Part shown: positions 25,083 through 34,390 of the stretch, one piece after another
Position numbering within the stretch: position 1 is the first letter of the stretch
Layout: each line of letters starts with the position of its first letter
NCBI GenBank assembly: GCA_016293925.1
Contig: JAEDCX010000003.1
Coordinates: forward strand, 12,618 to 76,617
Direction: 5' to 3'
DNA: 64,000 nt
Origin: Lachnospiraceae bacterium
GTDB lineage: Bacteria; Bacillota; Clostridia; Lachnospirales; Lachnospiraceae
The notes under the pieces: model-generated
Database searches by the model: none
The model's input: only the letters and a program-made list of their open reading frames with translations
What the model was told of the DNA's origin: nothing
Made by a program: the position numbers and the translations under genes

Positions 25083-26993
25083 CTATATCATCCGCTGCGT
25101 TCCGTGCTGAATCAGAAACCGATCCAGATCATCTGCCGGAATTGGTCTGGAATACTTGAATCCCTGCAGATACGATGCCGAATTGTTCATACACAGCAGC
25201 TCCTGGTCTTCCGTTTCCACGCCTTCATACAGGAGTTCGTAACCAAGTTGATCGAATGCCAGTGACAAACTGTGAAGCATCACTCTCTGTTTCTCATCAT
25301 CCGTCATCAGTAATAGCGAACGGTCAAACTTTACCACATTGAAATTCAATCCCAATAATCGTTCCAGATTTGAATGCCCGGTGCCGAAATCATCCAGATA
25401 CAGATAACTGCCCAAGCGTCTCATCTCTGTCACAATACCGGCAACAATGTTGTAATCCGTATCGTTATTGCTCTCTGTCAGTTCCACACCGATCCTCCTA
25501 AAAGAGATACCGTGCCCGCTCACGATTGTCTCAAAATCCGTCATGAAAGAAGGAATCTTCAGTTCCGTCATGGAGAAATTGACAGAGATTCTGTCCCAGT
25601 CAAAGCCTTCACTCAATAATCGTTTCATCAGAATGCAGGATTTATTCAGAATAATCTTGCTCAACGCATGAATACAGTCGCTCTCTTCCGCAAGCGGGAT
25701 GAATTCCCCCGGCATGATAAAGCCGATCCCCGGGATATCCAGACGCATCAGGGCTTCCGCAGTATCAAACCGGCCCGTATGCACATTCTTTACCGGCTGG
25801 CAATAGAGCAGAACTCTCTCATCCTCCAGATCCTCCTTCACCTTGATATCCTGTAATGCTTTCAGGATACACTTGGAACGGCTGAATTGCTCGAAATCGG
25901 AATGGTATACCATCAGGTATGTATTCAAGGCAATCTGTTTGGTATAAAAGTCAAATGACCACATGAAATCATCCATATTCTGCGACTCCGGATCTTCCAT
26001 AACAACAATCTTGAAATCCAGATGAAACTGTCCGTGCTGCGGCAGAAGTTCATCCCGAACCAGAGTTTCTGCCCTCTGCATGATATCGGAATTCTTCTCC
26101 TCTTTTACGGCAAGAACCACGAGTTCCTGATAGGGATTGAACAGAATCGCATCCCGGAATTTGGCACTCTTGAAATTATAGAATACTTTGCCGAATTCCT
26201 CCGGAATCCCGTACTTCTTATCCAGGTTTAGACGCAGACACAGGAATACATCCTTCTTCCCTTTTTCCCGCCTCTCCAGCAGATAATTCTCCATGGATTT
26301 CAGATCCAGTGCCCCGGTCTCCAGCGCATAGGAATTGGAATGTAGCATGAATACAATCACAATGATCGGCATTGCAAACGTCAGTGACAGAAAAGAATTA
26401 TGTCCATAGAAATCCTCGACCACAACAATTGCGACGCACATGATCTCCGTGATGTACAAAATCTTACGCACCTTCGGAATGATTCTTTTCCGGTACACAA
26501 TCAGAATCGCGGCGATCAGAAAATAGTTCAGCAGATAGGCAATGGTAAAGGGCTTCTGAATGTTAACATTCTGCCACAGGCCTTCCTCATCCAGATAGAA
26601 GCCAATATGTGTCAGCGGTGACAGGCAGTCCATAACCGCCCCTGTCACATTCAGAAACAGGGAAATCAGCTTCAGACACGCACCCTGACTGCTTTTCGGC
26701 GAAATCAGAAGGATCAGATATTCCGTATACAACAGGAAAATCATAAGAAATGCGCAGTGATAGATATCCCGGAAGAAATATATCCAGAAAATCTTCTCCT
26801 GTTTGACAGCAATACAGAACATGACATTCGATGCAGAAGCCAACGTCACAAGAACAAGACTTAATATGAAGAGGAAGGATCTCTTTTCCCTTTTCACATA
26901 CGTTTCCTTGAGAATCAACAGAAACAGAATTCCCAATAAAACCAGAAAAAGATCCCCCACTATGGAATACTTTTCAATCAGTTCCGTATACAT
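25083..26993 (-). CDS. Membrane-bound EAL c-di-GMP phosphodiesterase with degenerate GGDEF
   Basis: About 636 residues. Seven or eight membrane helices (about 10-225) form an unassigned sensor module. A middle region (about 240-380) has the fold length of GGDEF but no GGDEF motif. An EAL domain (about 390-636) follows with AEALMR, SVNFSMTE, VELTES, DDFGTGHSN, VKFDRSLL, YEGVET and LQGF. All the metal and catalytic residues expected for c-di-GMP hydrolysis appear present. Start at 26993 follows GAGGA; an ATG seven codons upstream lacks a ribosome site. Divergent from the TVP38 gene. Confidence 0.92.
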   Translation of the reverse strand: MYTELIEKYSIVGDLFLVLLGILFLLILKETYVKREKRSFLFILSLVLVTLASASNVMFCIAVKQEKIFWIYFFRDIYHCAFLMIFLLYTEYLILLISPKSSQGACLKLISLFLNVTGAVMDCLSPLTHIGFYLDEEGLWQNVNIQKPFTIAYLLNYFLIAAILIVYRKRIIPKVRKILYITEIMCVAIVVVEDFYGHNSFLSLTFAMPIIVIVFMLHSNSYALETGALDLKSMENYLLERREKGKKDVFLCLRLNLDKKYGIPEEFGKVFYNFKSAKFRDAILFNPYQELVVLAVKEEKNSDIMQRAETLVRDELLPQHGQFHLDFKIVVMEDPESQNMDDFMWSFDFYTKQIALNTYLMVYHSDFEQFSRSKCILKALQDIKVKEDLEDERVLLYCQPVKNVHTGRFDTAEALMRLDIPGIGFIMPGEFIPLAEESDCIHALSKIILNKSCILMKRLLSEGFDWDRISVNFSMTELKIPSFMTDFETIVSGHGISFRRIGVELTESNNDTDYNIVAGIVTEMRRLGSYLYLDDFGTGHSNLERLLGLNFNVVKFDRSLLLMTDDEKQRVMLHSLSLAFDQLGYELLYEGVETEDQELLCMNNSASYLQGFKYSRPIPADDLDRFLIQHGTQRMI

Positions 26994-27094
26994 TCCCGTT
27001 CCTCTTTGGTTCACTCGCCGAGTTTTCTCTTTCGGTTACCGCACAGTTGTCATATTATTATATCACATGTTATCCACATTGGAAAGAATTAACC

Positions 27095-27123
27095 TTGACA
27101 ATATCAACAATTCATTATATAAA
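27095..27123 (+). promoter_or_regulatory. Promoter of the TVP38-family gene
   Basis: TTGACA at 27095-27100, 17 bases, TATAAA at 27118-27123, then 44 bases to the ATG. Confidence 0.7.
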
Positions 27124-27167
27124 AAAAGAACTGACAATCGTAACAGATTCAAACAAAGGACATAAGT

Positions 27168-27875
27168 ATGAAGCGTTTTCTCCTCAAAGCAGCCTATATT
27201 CTGATCATGATCGGACTGGCCTTTTTACTTGTTTATTACATAGGACGTGATATTGCTCCCGATCTGATCCGCGCTTTCAAGAGTGGGGACGAAGCCGCAA
27301 TGGAGATGTATCTCGCAGAGAATGATAATATTCTCGGCATGATGCTGACCGCCCTTCTGCAGATTGTTCAGGTTCTGTCCGTCTTCATCCCCAGTATCCC
27401 TGTGCAGGTTGCTGCCGGAGTCGTATTCGGAACCGTCCGTGGTTTTCTGATCTGCTATATTGCCAATATTGTTGCCAACGCATTCATCTACCTGATCTAT
27501 GCGAAGATCCATGTCCTGTTAAACAGGATCGTACCGATGGAGAAAGAGAGCAAGCTCACCCGTATGATCGCCGCATCCGGTTCTCCTACCTATATGGTCG
27601 CAATGGCATGTATCATTCCTGCTATCCCAAACGGCTTCATTCCCTATGCAGCATATGCTGCCAAGGTGCCGTTCAAAAAGTTCGTCTTTGCCGTATCCGT
27701 AGGGTGTCTTCCACCCATCCTGGTACTGTGTGCCATCGGCAATCAGATCCTGACCGGAGACTGGTTCCTGGTAGTGTTCCTGATCGCCCTGTCCTTTGTG
27801 ATTGCCGCAGTTCTGACACTGCTGCAGGGACGGATCATTCGCTTTATCAATACCCACATCCGGAATCGACGATAG
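27168..27875 (+). CDS. TVP38/TMEM64 (DedA-superfamily) membrane protein
   Basis: 235 residues, about six membrane helices. The family core is FIPSIPVQVAAGVVFGTVRG with AACIIPAIPNGFIPY-like helix breaks (MVAMACIIPAIPNGF). DedA-superfamily proteins are now regarded as lipid scramblases or flippases; the lipid here is unknown. AAAGGA precedes the ATG. It is convergent with the ANTAR gene, with three bases between the two stops. Confidence 0.9.
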   Translation: MKRFLLKAAYILIMIGLAFLLVYYIGRDIAPDLIRAFKSGDEAAMEMYLAENDNILGMMLTALLQIVQVLSVFIPSIPVQVAAGVVFGTVRGFLICYIANIVANAFIYLIYAKIHVLLNRIVPMEKESKLTRMIAASGSPTYMVAMACIIPAIPNGFIPYAAYAAKVPFKKFVFAVSVGCLPPILVLCAIGNQILTGDWFLVVFLIALSFVIAAVLTLLQGRIIRFINTHIRNRR

Positions 27876-27878
27876 GTA

Positions 27879-28427
27879 TCAGCCTTCCATCAGTGCCAGT
27901 ATCATCTGGGCAGTCTCAACTTTCCCGGTTCCGCTGTCCATACTGTTTTTCTGGATGTATCGGTGGGCTTCCTCTTCCGACATGCCGTTTCGCTCCATCA
28001 GCAGTTTTTTCGCCTGTTCGATGATCTTGATCTCTTCTTCGTTCCGTTCTTTCGGAACAGACCTGCGCTTCTTCCGGCGACGATCCATATTCTGCGCCAT
28101 CATTCCCAGCGTTTCTACCAGATCGTGCACTTTCAGCGGCATCGGAAGACCGACGACCCCATTGCCCATATTATCTTCCAGGTTCTGCATGGACGCCACC
28201 AGAAGCATCTCAAAGTTCTGGGGCATAATGTAACGGAGTTCCCCGGCTGTCATATCGAGATATTTGGATCCGCTTACCACGATTCCGTCATTCATCTCCT
28301 CCAGCGCTGCCATCACCTGGGCGCCCGTAGAACACACCGTCTTCACCTGAAATCCATATTTTACCAAAACATTACGGATATTCTTAGCCTCTTCAAGCTT
28401 GTAAAAAACAACAATGATGCTTGTCAA
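27879..28427 (-). CDS. ANTAR antiterminator protein with degenerate receiver domain, TTG start
   Basis: 182 residues. Residues 1-110 have the alternating pattern of a response-regulator receiver. The acidic pocket is lost (SIIVVFYKLEEA where two Asp are expected), and the phospho-acceptor region reads GIVVSGSKYLD with no Asp at the site. After a basic linker (RRRKKRR) comes an ANTAR RNA-binding domain (about 125-180): IKIIEQAKKLLMERNGMSEE, AHRYIQKNSMD. ANTAR proteins bind nascent RNA and prevent termination. The only start with a good ribosome site is TTG at 28427 (GGAGG 7 bases upstream). It sits 65 bases after glnA, probably in the same transcript, pointing to nitrogen control. Confidence 0.88.
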   Translation of the reverse strand: MTSIIVVFYKLEEAKNIRNVLVKYGFQVKTVCSTGAQVMAALEEMNDGIVVSGSKYLDMTAGELRYIMPQNFEMLLVASMQNLEDNMGNGVVGLPMPLKVHDLVETLGMMAQNMDRRRKKRRSVPKERNEEEIKIIEQAKKLLMERNGMSEEEAHRYIQKNSMDSGTGKVETAQMILALMEG

Positions 28428-28492
28428 GCGAACTCCTCCTTCCGCAATGTCTTTCGTATCTGTATGGTATACATCTACTTCACGCAGCAAAA

Positions 28493-29824
28493 TTAAATCT
28501 TATTTAAATATTCGTTGATTTCCCACTCTGTTACCTGGGAACGGTATCTGTTCCATTCTTCTCTTTTGGCTTCCGTATACTTCTGGAAAACGTGCTCTCC
28601 CAGTACATCTGCAATAAACGGATCTGCTTCCATCTCCGCAACCGCTTCCGTCAGCGTATCCGGCAGCGATCCGATACCCAGCATCTTCCGTTCCGCTTCT
28701 GTCATCTCATAGATGTTGCGATCCACACTCTTCGGCGGCTCAATATGATTCACGATACCGTCAAGTCCTGCCCGCAGACACACTGCAAGTGCCAGATACG
28801 GATTGGCTGCCGGGTCCGCACACCGCAGTTCCACTCTGGTCCCGTTTCCTCTTGATGCCGGGATTCTGATCAGCGGACTTCTGTTTATACCGCTCCACGC
28901 AATGTATACCGGTGCCTCATATCCCGGCACCAGTCGTTTATAGGAATTCACAATCGGATTGGTAATGGCCGTCATACCTTTGATATGCTTCATAATACCG
29001 CCGATAAAGAAGTATGCCTCTTTACTCAGACCCAATGCATTGTTCTCATCTGCAAAAATATTCCTGCCGTCCTTCATGAGCGACATGTTGATATGCATAC
29101 CGCTGCCTGCCTCTCCGAATTTCGGTTTCGGCATGAAAGAAGCATGTAATCCGTGTCTTCTTGCAATCGTCTTGACGGTCAGTTTGAATGTCATAATGTC
29201 ATCAGCGGTCTTCAACGCCTCCCCGTATTTGAAGTCAATCTCATGCTGGGCAGGTGCACATTCGTGGTGAGAGGCTTCGATTTCAAATCCCAGTTCCTCC
29301 AGATTCAGCACCATATCCCGTCTGGCGTTCTCCCCGAAATCATTCGGTCCCATGTCGAAATAACCGGCTTTCTCGTATGTGATCGTCGTCGGTAACATAT
29401 TTTCGTCCGTATGGAAAAGGAAAAATTCACACTCCGGCCCAACCATGAAGGTATAGCCTAATTTCGCCGCCTCCGCAATGGCTCTTTTGAGTACATACCG
29501 CGGATCCCCCTCAAAGGGAATTCCGTTTGGTCTGTACACATCACAGATCAGTCTGGCAACCTTGCCCTGCTGGGGTCTCCACGGGAAAATAGCAAGTGTA
29601 TCCAGATCCGGATACAGATACATATCCGACTCTTCAATCCGCACAAATCCCTCAATGCTGGACCCGTCAAACATGATCTGATTATTCAATGCTTTTTCCA
29701 GCTGGCTTGCTGTGATTGCTACGTTCTTCAGGTTACCGAAGATGTCCACAAACTGCAGTCTGATAAACTCCACGTCTTCTTCATCGATAATGCGAATAAT
29801 ATCTTCCTTCGTATACTTGCTCAT
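28493..29824 (-). CDS. glnA: Glutamine synthetase, type I-alpha
   Basis: 443 residues, the length of the GSI-alpha class of Firmicutes. Marks include MFDGSSIEGFVRIEESDMYL, the metal site VGPECEFFLF, HHECAPAQHEIDFKY, GSGMHINMSL (ammonia/glutamate site), and ASRGNGTRVELR. It condenses glutamate and ammonia at the cost of ATP. GSI-alpha enzymes are feedback-inhibited rather than adenylylated. Start at 29824 follows AAGGAG; a longer frame has no support. The leader has a promoter and an inverted repeat. The ANTAR gene follows. Confidence 0.97.
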   Translation of the reverse strand: MSKYTKEDIIRIIDEEDVEFIRLQFVDIFGNLKNVAITASQLEKALNNQIMFDGSSIEGFVRIEESDMYLYPDLDTLAIFPWRPQQGKVARLICDVYRPNGIPFEGDPRYVLKRAIAEAAKLGYTFMVGPECEFFLFHTDENMLPTTITYEKAGYFDMGPNDFGENARRDMVLNLEELGFEIEASHHECAPAQHEIDFKYGEALKTADDIMTFKLTVKTIARRHGLHASFMPKPKFGEAGSGMHINMSLMKDGRNIFADENNALGLSKEAYFFIGGIMKHIKGMTAITNPIVNSYKRLVPGYEAPVYIAWSGINRSPLIRIPASRGNGTRVELRCADPAANPYLALAVCLRAGLDGIVNHIEPPKSVDRNIYEMTEAERKMLGIGSLPDTLTEAVAEMEADPFIADVLGEHVFQKYTEAKREEWNRYRSQVTEWEINEYLNKI

Positions 29825-29887
29825 ATGCGCGCTCCTTTTCTTCCCATGAATATGTTTGCCTGCTTCAGCCGGCAATATAATATGATT

Positions 29888-29902
29888 TGTGAATCCGATT
29901 CA
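29888..29902. promoter_or_regulatory. Inverted repeat in the glnA leader, GlnR/TnrA-like
   Basis: GTGAAT-CCG-ATTCAC, perfect six-base arms. Extended to TGTGA-N7-TCACG it nearly fits the GlnR/TnrA box (TGTNA-N7-TNACA). It lies downstream of the probable glnA start, so it may act as an operator or as a leader hairpin. No glnR is in the window. Confidence 0.5.
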
Positions 29903-29926
29903 CGAATAGGCATCGCTCCTCATTCA

Positions 29927-29955
29927 GATTATCGTATGATATAATCTCCTGTCAA
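29927..29955 (-). promoter_or_regulatory. Promoter of glnA
   Basis: TTGACA (complement of 29950-29955), 17 bases, GATAAT (complement of 29927-29932), leaving a leader of about 95 bases. Confidence 0.7.
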
Positions 29956-30071
29956 GAAACATATCTTCCACTATGGATCTTCCCGCCGGTCTGCTCTTCC
30001 TATTTGATCTTATATGAATAAATACACACCAGCAACATAGAATATACCAATAACCCTATCGGAGTAACCTC

Positions 30072-30536
30072 ATGAGTGCCAAAACTAAAATCGTCGTATT
30101 TCATCTGAAAGAATTGATCTACACAGGAATCTTTGTTATTCTCGGAATCCTTTTCATCATACTGATGATCCTGATGTTCTCGCCATCCCGTAGCAGGAAA
30201 TCCAAAACGCCAACCGAACAGGCGCTCTATGTTCCGGGAGTCTACACAACCCCCGTTGCCCTTGGCAACATGACTGTGGCGGTTGAGATGATTGTCGACA
30301 AAGACTGTATCCATTCTCTCCGGCTCGTCAACATCGAAGAGGACGTCGCAACCATGTATCCTCTGGTTCAGCCCACCTTTGAAGAGATTGCGTCCAAGGT
30401 TCTGGAAACCCAGTCCGTTACCGGCGTAACATACAACAGGGATACCCAATACACCACCAAGGTTCTGGTAGATGCCATTGAATCCAATATCAACAAAGCC
30501 GTTCTCAGAGAGGATTCATCCGCAATCAACCCTTAA
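30072..30536 (+). CDS. Small membrane-anchored protein, FMN-binding-domain-like
   Basis: 154 residues. One membrane helix (about 17-37) and an extracellular domain. Its end, SVTGVTYNRDTQYTTKVLVD, recalls the FMN_bind signature (S/T-G-A-T followed by a helix), but the Asp and Ala of the flavinylation motif are missing, so covalent flavin is doubtful. CGGAG lies upstream of the ATG. It is a single gene between glnA and hslO. After it, 30537-30687 contains only a GC-rich dyad and no gene. Confidence 0.7.
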   Translation: MSAKTKIVVFHLKELIYTGIFVILGILFIILMILMFSPSRSRKSKTPTEQALYVPGVYTTPVALGNMTVAVEMIVDKDCIHSLRLVNIEEDVATMYPLVQPTFEEIASKVLETQSVTGVTYNRDTQYTTKVLVDAIESNINKAVLREDSSAINP

Positions 30537-30687
30537 GGAAACCGGAAAGCAGGACCTTTTTATTCAATAACATATGTTATGTAATTTCTTCGGAAGTCGG
30601 GATCACGCCGTGCGCACTCTGTACTGATCGAGCTGTTATACGCCGGATCCCGCCCTTCTCGCAATCTCATGGCGTCCGGTCTCTGTA

Positions 30688-31569
30688 CTATCTCCGCACT
30701 CTGTCCTTAATCCTTGCCAGATCCTCCGGCGTAAACACATAATGCCGGTTACAGAACTGGCAATTCGTCTCAATATCCTGACCGTCCCGGATCATATCTT
30801 CCAATTCTTCCGCCCCGAGACTGATCAATGCCCGCTCCACTCTGTCCCGGCTGCAGTCGCAGTGATATCCGGTAGGCAGTGTTGTCATATATTCAATATC
30901 CATCTCTCCCAGAATCTGTTTCAGAATCTCTTCCGGTGTATTTCCTTCCGACAACAGCGTGGTAACGCTCTTCATATTTTTCAGCCGTTCTTCCAGCTTG
31001 TCCAGCGTCTCTTCGGAGGCAAACGGCATCACCTGGATAATGAATCCACCAGCCTGTGCCACGGTGTTATCCTTATTCATCAGAACACCCAGACCGACCG
31101 AGGAAGGCACCTGTTCACTGGTTGCGAAATAATAGGTCAGATCCTCCGCGATCTCGCCGCTTACCAACTCCGTCTGCCCGGAATACGGTTCCTTCATTCC
31201 AAGATCCTTGATGACCCGTAGGAACCCTCGCCCTACCGCCCCTCCGACATCCAGTTTGCCGAAATAATTGGGCGGTAACATGACATCAGGAACCTTGGCA
31301 TATCCCTTCACCTCAGCCTTTGCATTGGCTGTTACCAGCAGTTCCCCTACCGGACCGTCCCCCACAATCTGGATCGTTAACAGATCCCGATCTCCTTTCA
31401 TCATGCTTCCCATCATAGCGCCCGCAGTCAACAGTCTGCCCAGTGCCGCCGTAACGATGGGACTGGTCTCATGAATACTTCTTGAATATTCCACCATTTC
31501 TTTTGTTGTCGCCGCAAACGCGCGGATTTCCGCGTTTGCAGCCGTTGCCCTGACAATATAATCAGACAT
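30688..31569 (-). CDS. hslO: Redox-regulated chaperone Hsp33
   Basis: About 293 residues. The carboxyl-terminal zinc switch is complete: CDCS (C-x-C) and CQFC (C-x-x-C) about 35 residues apart. On oxidation these form disulfides, release zinc and activate the holdase. GEGNTPEEILKQIL-like and VNKDN segments (SEGNTPEEILKQILG) also fit. The start at 31569 follows GAGG; the GTG two codons earlier is rejected. It begins a minus-strand set whose upstream gene is a methyltransferase 21 bases away. Confidence 0.96.
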   Translation of the reverse strand: MSDYIVRATAANAEIRAFAATTKEMVEYSRSIHETSPIVTAALGRLLTAGAMMGSMMKGDRDLLTIQIVGDGPVGELLVTANAKAEVKGYAKVPDVMLPPNYFGKLDVGGAVGRGFLRVIKDLGMKEPYSGQTELVSGEIAEDLTYYFATSEQVPSSVGLGVLMNKDNTVAQAGGFIIQVMPFASEETLDKLEERLKNMKSVTTLLSEGNTPEEILKQILGEMDIEYMTTLPTGYHCDCSRDRVERALISLGAEELEDMIRDGQDIETNCQFCNRHYVFTPEDLARIKDRVRR

Positions 31570-31590
31570 CTTCACACCTCAGAATCATCA

Positions 31591-32343
31591 CTATTTTCCC
31601 TGTTCCCGTAAGACAAGCAGGATTCTCTCGCTATCTGCACCGGCCACCCTTCCGGAATATCCATCATATGCGGCCACATAGAGCAGCCCGGCCTCACCGG
31701 CAAACCGTTTCATTTCCTCCAGCGTATATCCCCGCTGATAATGAATCTCTGTAAAACGCCGGAACAATTCTTTCTCTTCTCTTACAAAAAAGGTGATCTC
31801 ATATTCATTGATCTGCTCTTCCTCATCGTAATAATTATCCCAGATAAAAGAACAATCCTCCCGGTTTTCCGCAATCGTCGTATCACCAATCACATCTCTG
31901 TATTTGTGTACCGTATTGAAATCCAGAATAAACAAACCGCCAGGATCCAGATAATTATTGACAAGCTTCATCATCTTGACCACATCCTCCGGTTCCGTCA
32001 GATAATTCACAGAATCGCAGATACTGATCATCGCTCGTGCCGTGCCATATAATTCCAGTTCCCGCATGTCCTGATTCAGATACAGAATACCGCTGTTCTT
32101 CGCAGACCTTTTCTCTGCGGCAATCCCAAGCATCTCCTCCGAATTGTCAATCCCGATCATATCGTATCCCTGATCGGCCAAAAGTTCCGTCATCACGCCG
32201 GTACCACAGCCCAGTTCCACTATGATACCATCTGTTATTTTATTCTCACGCAGAATATCCAGCAGAACGTCCCGCCATGCCTGATAGGGAGTCTCATCCA
32301 TAAAGATATCATATACCTTCGCAAAATCGCTGTATGCTTCCAT
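31591..32343 (-). CDS. Class I SAM-dependent methyltransferase
   Basis: 250 residues. Motif I is VELGCGTGVMTELLADQGYD, and the acidic residue after strand 2 is in IGIDNSEEML. SICDSVNYL is motif IV. The amino end (YSDFAKVYDIFMDETPYQAW) is that of a widespread Firmicutes methyltransferase group of unknown target. It starts one base after the DUF368 stop, so it is coupled to that gene. Confidence 0.88.
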   Translation of the reverse strand: MEAYSDFAKVYDIFMDETPYQAWRDVLLDILRENKITDGIIVELGCGTGVMTELLADQGYDMIGIDNSEEMLGIAAEKRSAKNSGILYLNQDMRELELYGTARAMISICDSVNYLTEPEDVVKMMKLVNNYLDPGGLFILDFNTVHKYRDVIGDTTIAENREDCSFIWDNYYDEEEQINEYEITFFVREEKELFRRFTEIHYQRGYTLEEMKRFAGEAGLLYVAAYDGYSGRVAGADSERILLVLREQGK

Positions 32344-32344
32344 T

Positions 32345-33205
32345 CTATTCTCCGCCCAGTTTCATCGAAACAACGAATCCGACTCCGAATGCAAGAACCG
32401 AACTAATGATCGTCACCGCAAGATTCGTATACGTAAATGTATTCAACAGGACAATTGCCACCGGAGATGCGACAATCAATCCGATGATTGCCCAGAACGC
32501 CACCAGTGGATATTTGCGGAAAATCCATTCAATCAGTTTGGCAATCACGACAATCCCGAAAAGAGCTCCCAATCCGAAGGGAACCAGAATGCCGAGTCCA
32601 CTCACAACACCGTCCATGTCCAGATGGGCCAGAGCAGTCATGAAATCCTTGATCGCAGCCACCACCGGCTCATAATATCCCAGCAGCATCAGAATCATGG
32701 ATCCGCTGACCCCCGGTATCACCATTGTTGCAGCCGCGATAATACCGCATCCGAACAGAATCAGTACATTGACAAAGCCAAAGGACAAATCTGCATCTGC
32801 ACCTTTCCCGCCACCGAATAAGGCCATTCCCACGACCAGTGCAAAAAAAGCAAGCGCGGCAATCACATGCTGAGGCTTGAGCGGATTCCCTTTCACCTTC
32901 CGGCATACGGCCGGAAGTCCTCCCACAATCAGTCCGATAAACAACAGATTTGTGGGAATCGGATATTTCTCCAGAGCCGTTGTAATCACAAAAGAAAGCG
33001 CCACCAGCGCAATTCCTGCTCCGATGATAACCGGAACAAGCAGCTTCATTGATTTCTTAAATTCAGATTTAATATGTGTCAGTGCATGGATCAGTTTGTC
33101 ATAGATCCCCATTGCCACAGCCATTGTTCCGCCGCTGACACCCGGAATAATATTGGCGATTCCAATCACCATTCCCCTGAATATATTGCATAATGCTTCT
33201 ATCAT
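32345..33205 (-). CDS. DUF368 membrane protein (PopT-type polyprenyl-phosphate transporter)
   Basis: About 286 residues, eight or so membrane helices. NIIPGVSGGTMAVAMGIYD and TMVIPGVSGSMILMLLGYYE are the two PGVSG repeats that define DUF368. Members (PopT) return undecaprenyl phosphate across the membrane for cell-wall synthesis. Start at 33205 follows GGAGG; the longer frame overlaps hisC. It begins one base after the hisC stop. Confidence 0.92.
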   Translation of the reverse strand: MIEALCNIFRGMVIGIANIIPGVSGGTMAVAMGIYDKLIHALTHIKSEFKKSMKLLVPVIIGAGIALVALSFVITTALEKYPIPTNLLFIGLIVGGLPAVCRKVKGNPLKPQHVIAALAFFALVVGMALFGGGKGADADLSFGFVNVLILFGCGIIAAATMVIPGVSGSMILMLLGYYEPVVAAIKDFMTALAHLDMDGVVSGLGILVPFGLGALFGIVVIAKLIEWIFRKYPLVAFWAIIGLIVASPVAIVLLNTFTYTNLAVTIISSVLAFGVGFVVSMKLGGE

Positions 33206-33206
33206 A

Positions 33207-34310
33207 CTACCTCCACTCCACTGACACCTTGGCGTCGAAGGACCCCTCCTCGCCAATGATCTCTTTCATTGCCTTTACCAGCACATCCATCTGCTCATCT
33301 GTTCCAATGGTAATTCTCATCCGGTTTTGAATTCTCGGCTTATTCCAGTACCGCACATAGATTCCTTTTTCTTTTAGCCGTTCAAACATGACGGCTGCCG
33401 GTATCTTCTCATGGGCAGCGAAGAGGAAGTTTGCTTTGGAATCGGTGCATGTAAAGCCAATTCCCTCCAATTCTGTCTTCATGCGCTCCCGCGTTGCCAC
33501 GATTTTCGCCGTGGTTTCCTTGAAATATGCCTCATCCCGCACACTTTCAACCCCCAGCTCCAATGTGGGACGGTTCATCGTATAGGAATTCATGGCAAAT
33601 TTGACATCCAACAGATACCGGATCAGCTTCTCATCAGCCATTGCATAGCCGATGCGCATTCCCGCCATCGATCTGGATTTGCTGAACGTCTGTACAACAA
33701 TCAGATTATCGAACTCATTGATCAGATCCACACAGCTCTCTCCGCCGAAATCAACATAGGCTTCATCCACCACAACAATGACATCTCTGTGTTCTGCGAT
33801 AAAGTCCTTCATCTGCTTCTTTCCGACCGCAATTCCTGTCGGGGCGTTTGGATTGGCAATGACAATTCCGCCGTTTTCTTTTCTGTAGTCTTCAAAACGG
33901 ATTCGGAATTCCTCGTCTACCGGGATCTGTTCGTACGGAATCCGGTACAGGTTCGCCCAGACATCGTAGAAAGAATAGGTAATATCGGGGAACAGGATCG
34001 GCTTTTCAGATTGAAAGAAAGTCAGAAAGATCATAGCCAGAACATCATCCGAACCGACTCCCACAAAAACCTGCTCATCCCTGAGACCGTAGGATTCTGC
34101 CAGTGCATGAACCAGCATCTTTGCATCCGGATCCGGATACAGGCGAAAACTTGCAGGATCCATCCGCTCCAGCGCAGCGGTCACTCCCGGTGCAGGCGGA
34201 TAGGGACATTCATTGGTATTTAATTTGATGATATCTTTTCTCTTTGGCTGTTCTCCCGGAACATAGGGTTCCACCCGTCTGACATTCTCTTCCCAGCTCA
34301 TGATCTTCAT
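33207..34310 (-). CDS. hisC: Histidinol-phosphate aminotransferase
   Basis: 367 residues, fold type I PLP enzyme. IIKLNTNECPYPPAPGV is the HisC opening. NPNAPTG binds PLP, DEAYVDFGG carries the Asp that holds the pyridine nitrogen, and the Schiff-base Lys is in TFSKSRSMAGMRIGY. It makes histidinol phosphate from imidazole-acetol phosphate; some HisC enzymes also serve Tyr/Phe synthesis. No other his gene is near, so it is an isolated copy. An ATG three codons further in (34301) is an equally possible start. Confidence 0.93.
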   Translation of the reverse strand: MKIMSWEENVRRVEPYVPGEQPKRKDIIKLNTNECPYPPAPGVTAALERMDPASFRLYPDPDAKMLVHALAESYGLRDEQVFVGVGSDDVLAMIFLTFFQSEKPILFPDITYSFYDVWANLYRIPYEQIPVDEEFRIRFEDYRKENGGIVIANPNAPTGIAVGKKQMKDFIAEHRDVIVVVDEAYVDFGGESCVDLINEFDNLIVVQTFSKSRSMAGMRIGYAMADEKLIRYLLDVKFAMNSYTMNRPTLELGVESVRDEAYFKETTAKIVATRERMKTELEGIGFTCTDSKANFLFAAHEKIPAAVMFERLKEKGIYVRYWNKPRIQNRMRITIGTDEQMDVLVKAMKEIIGEEGSFDAKVSVEWR

Positions 34311-34390
34311 CCTTCCCTTGTTTCTACTTATGAACGCTTCGTCATTCCAACGGAATAACGTTTTGCATGATTTATCATATTAACAAACTT

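Noticed and set aside
30590..30662. GC-rich dyad CGGGATC / GATCCCG between convergent genes as a terminator
   Set aside because: The arms are far apart, the inner parts do not pair and there is no T-run.
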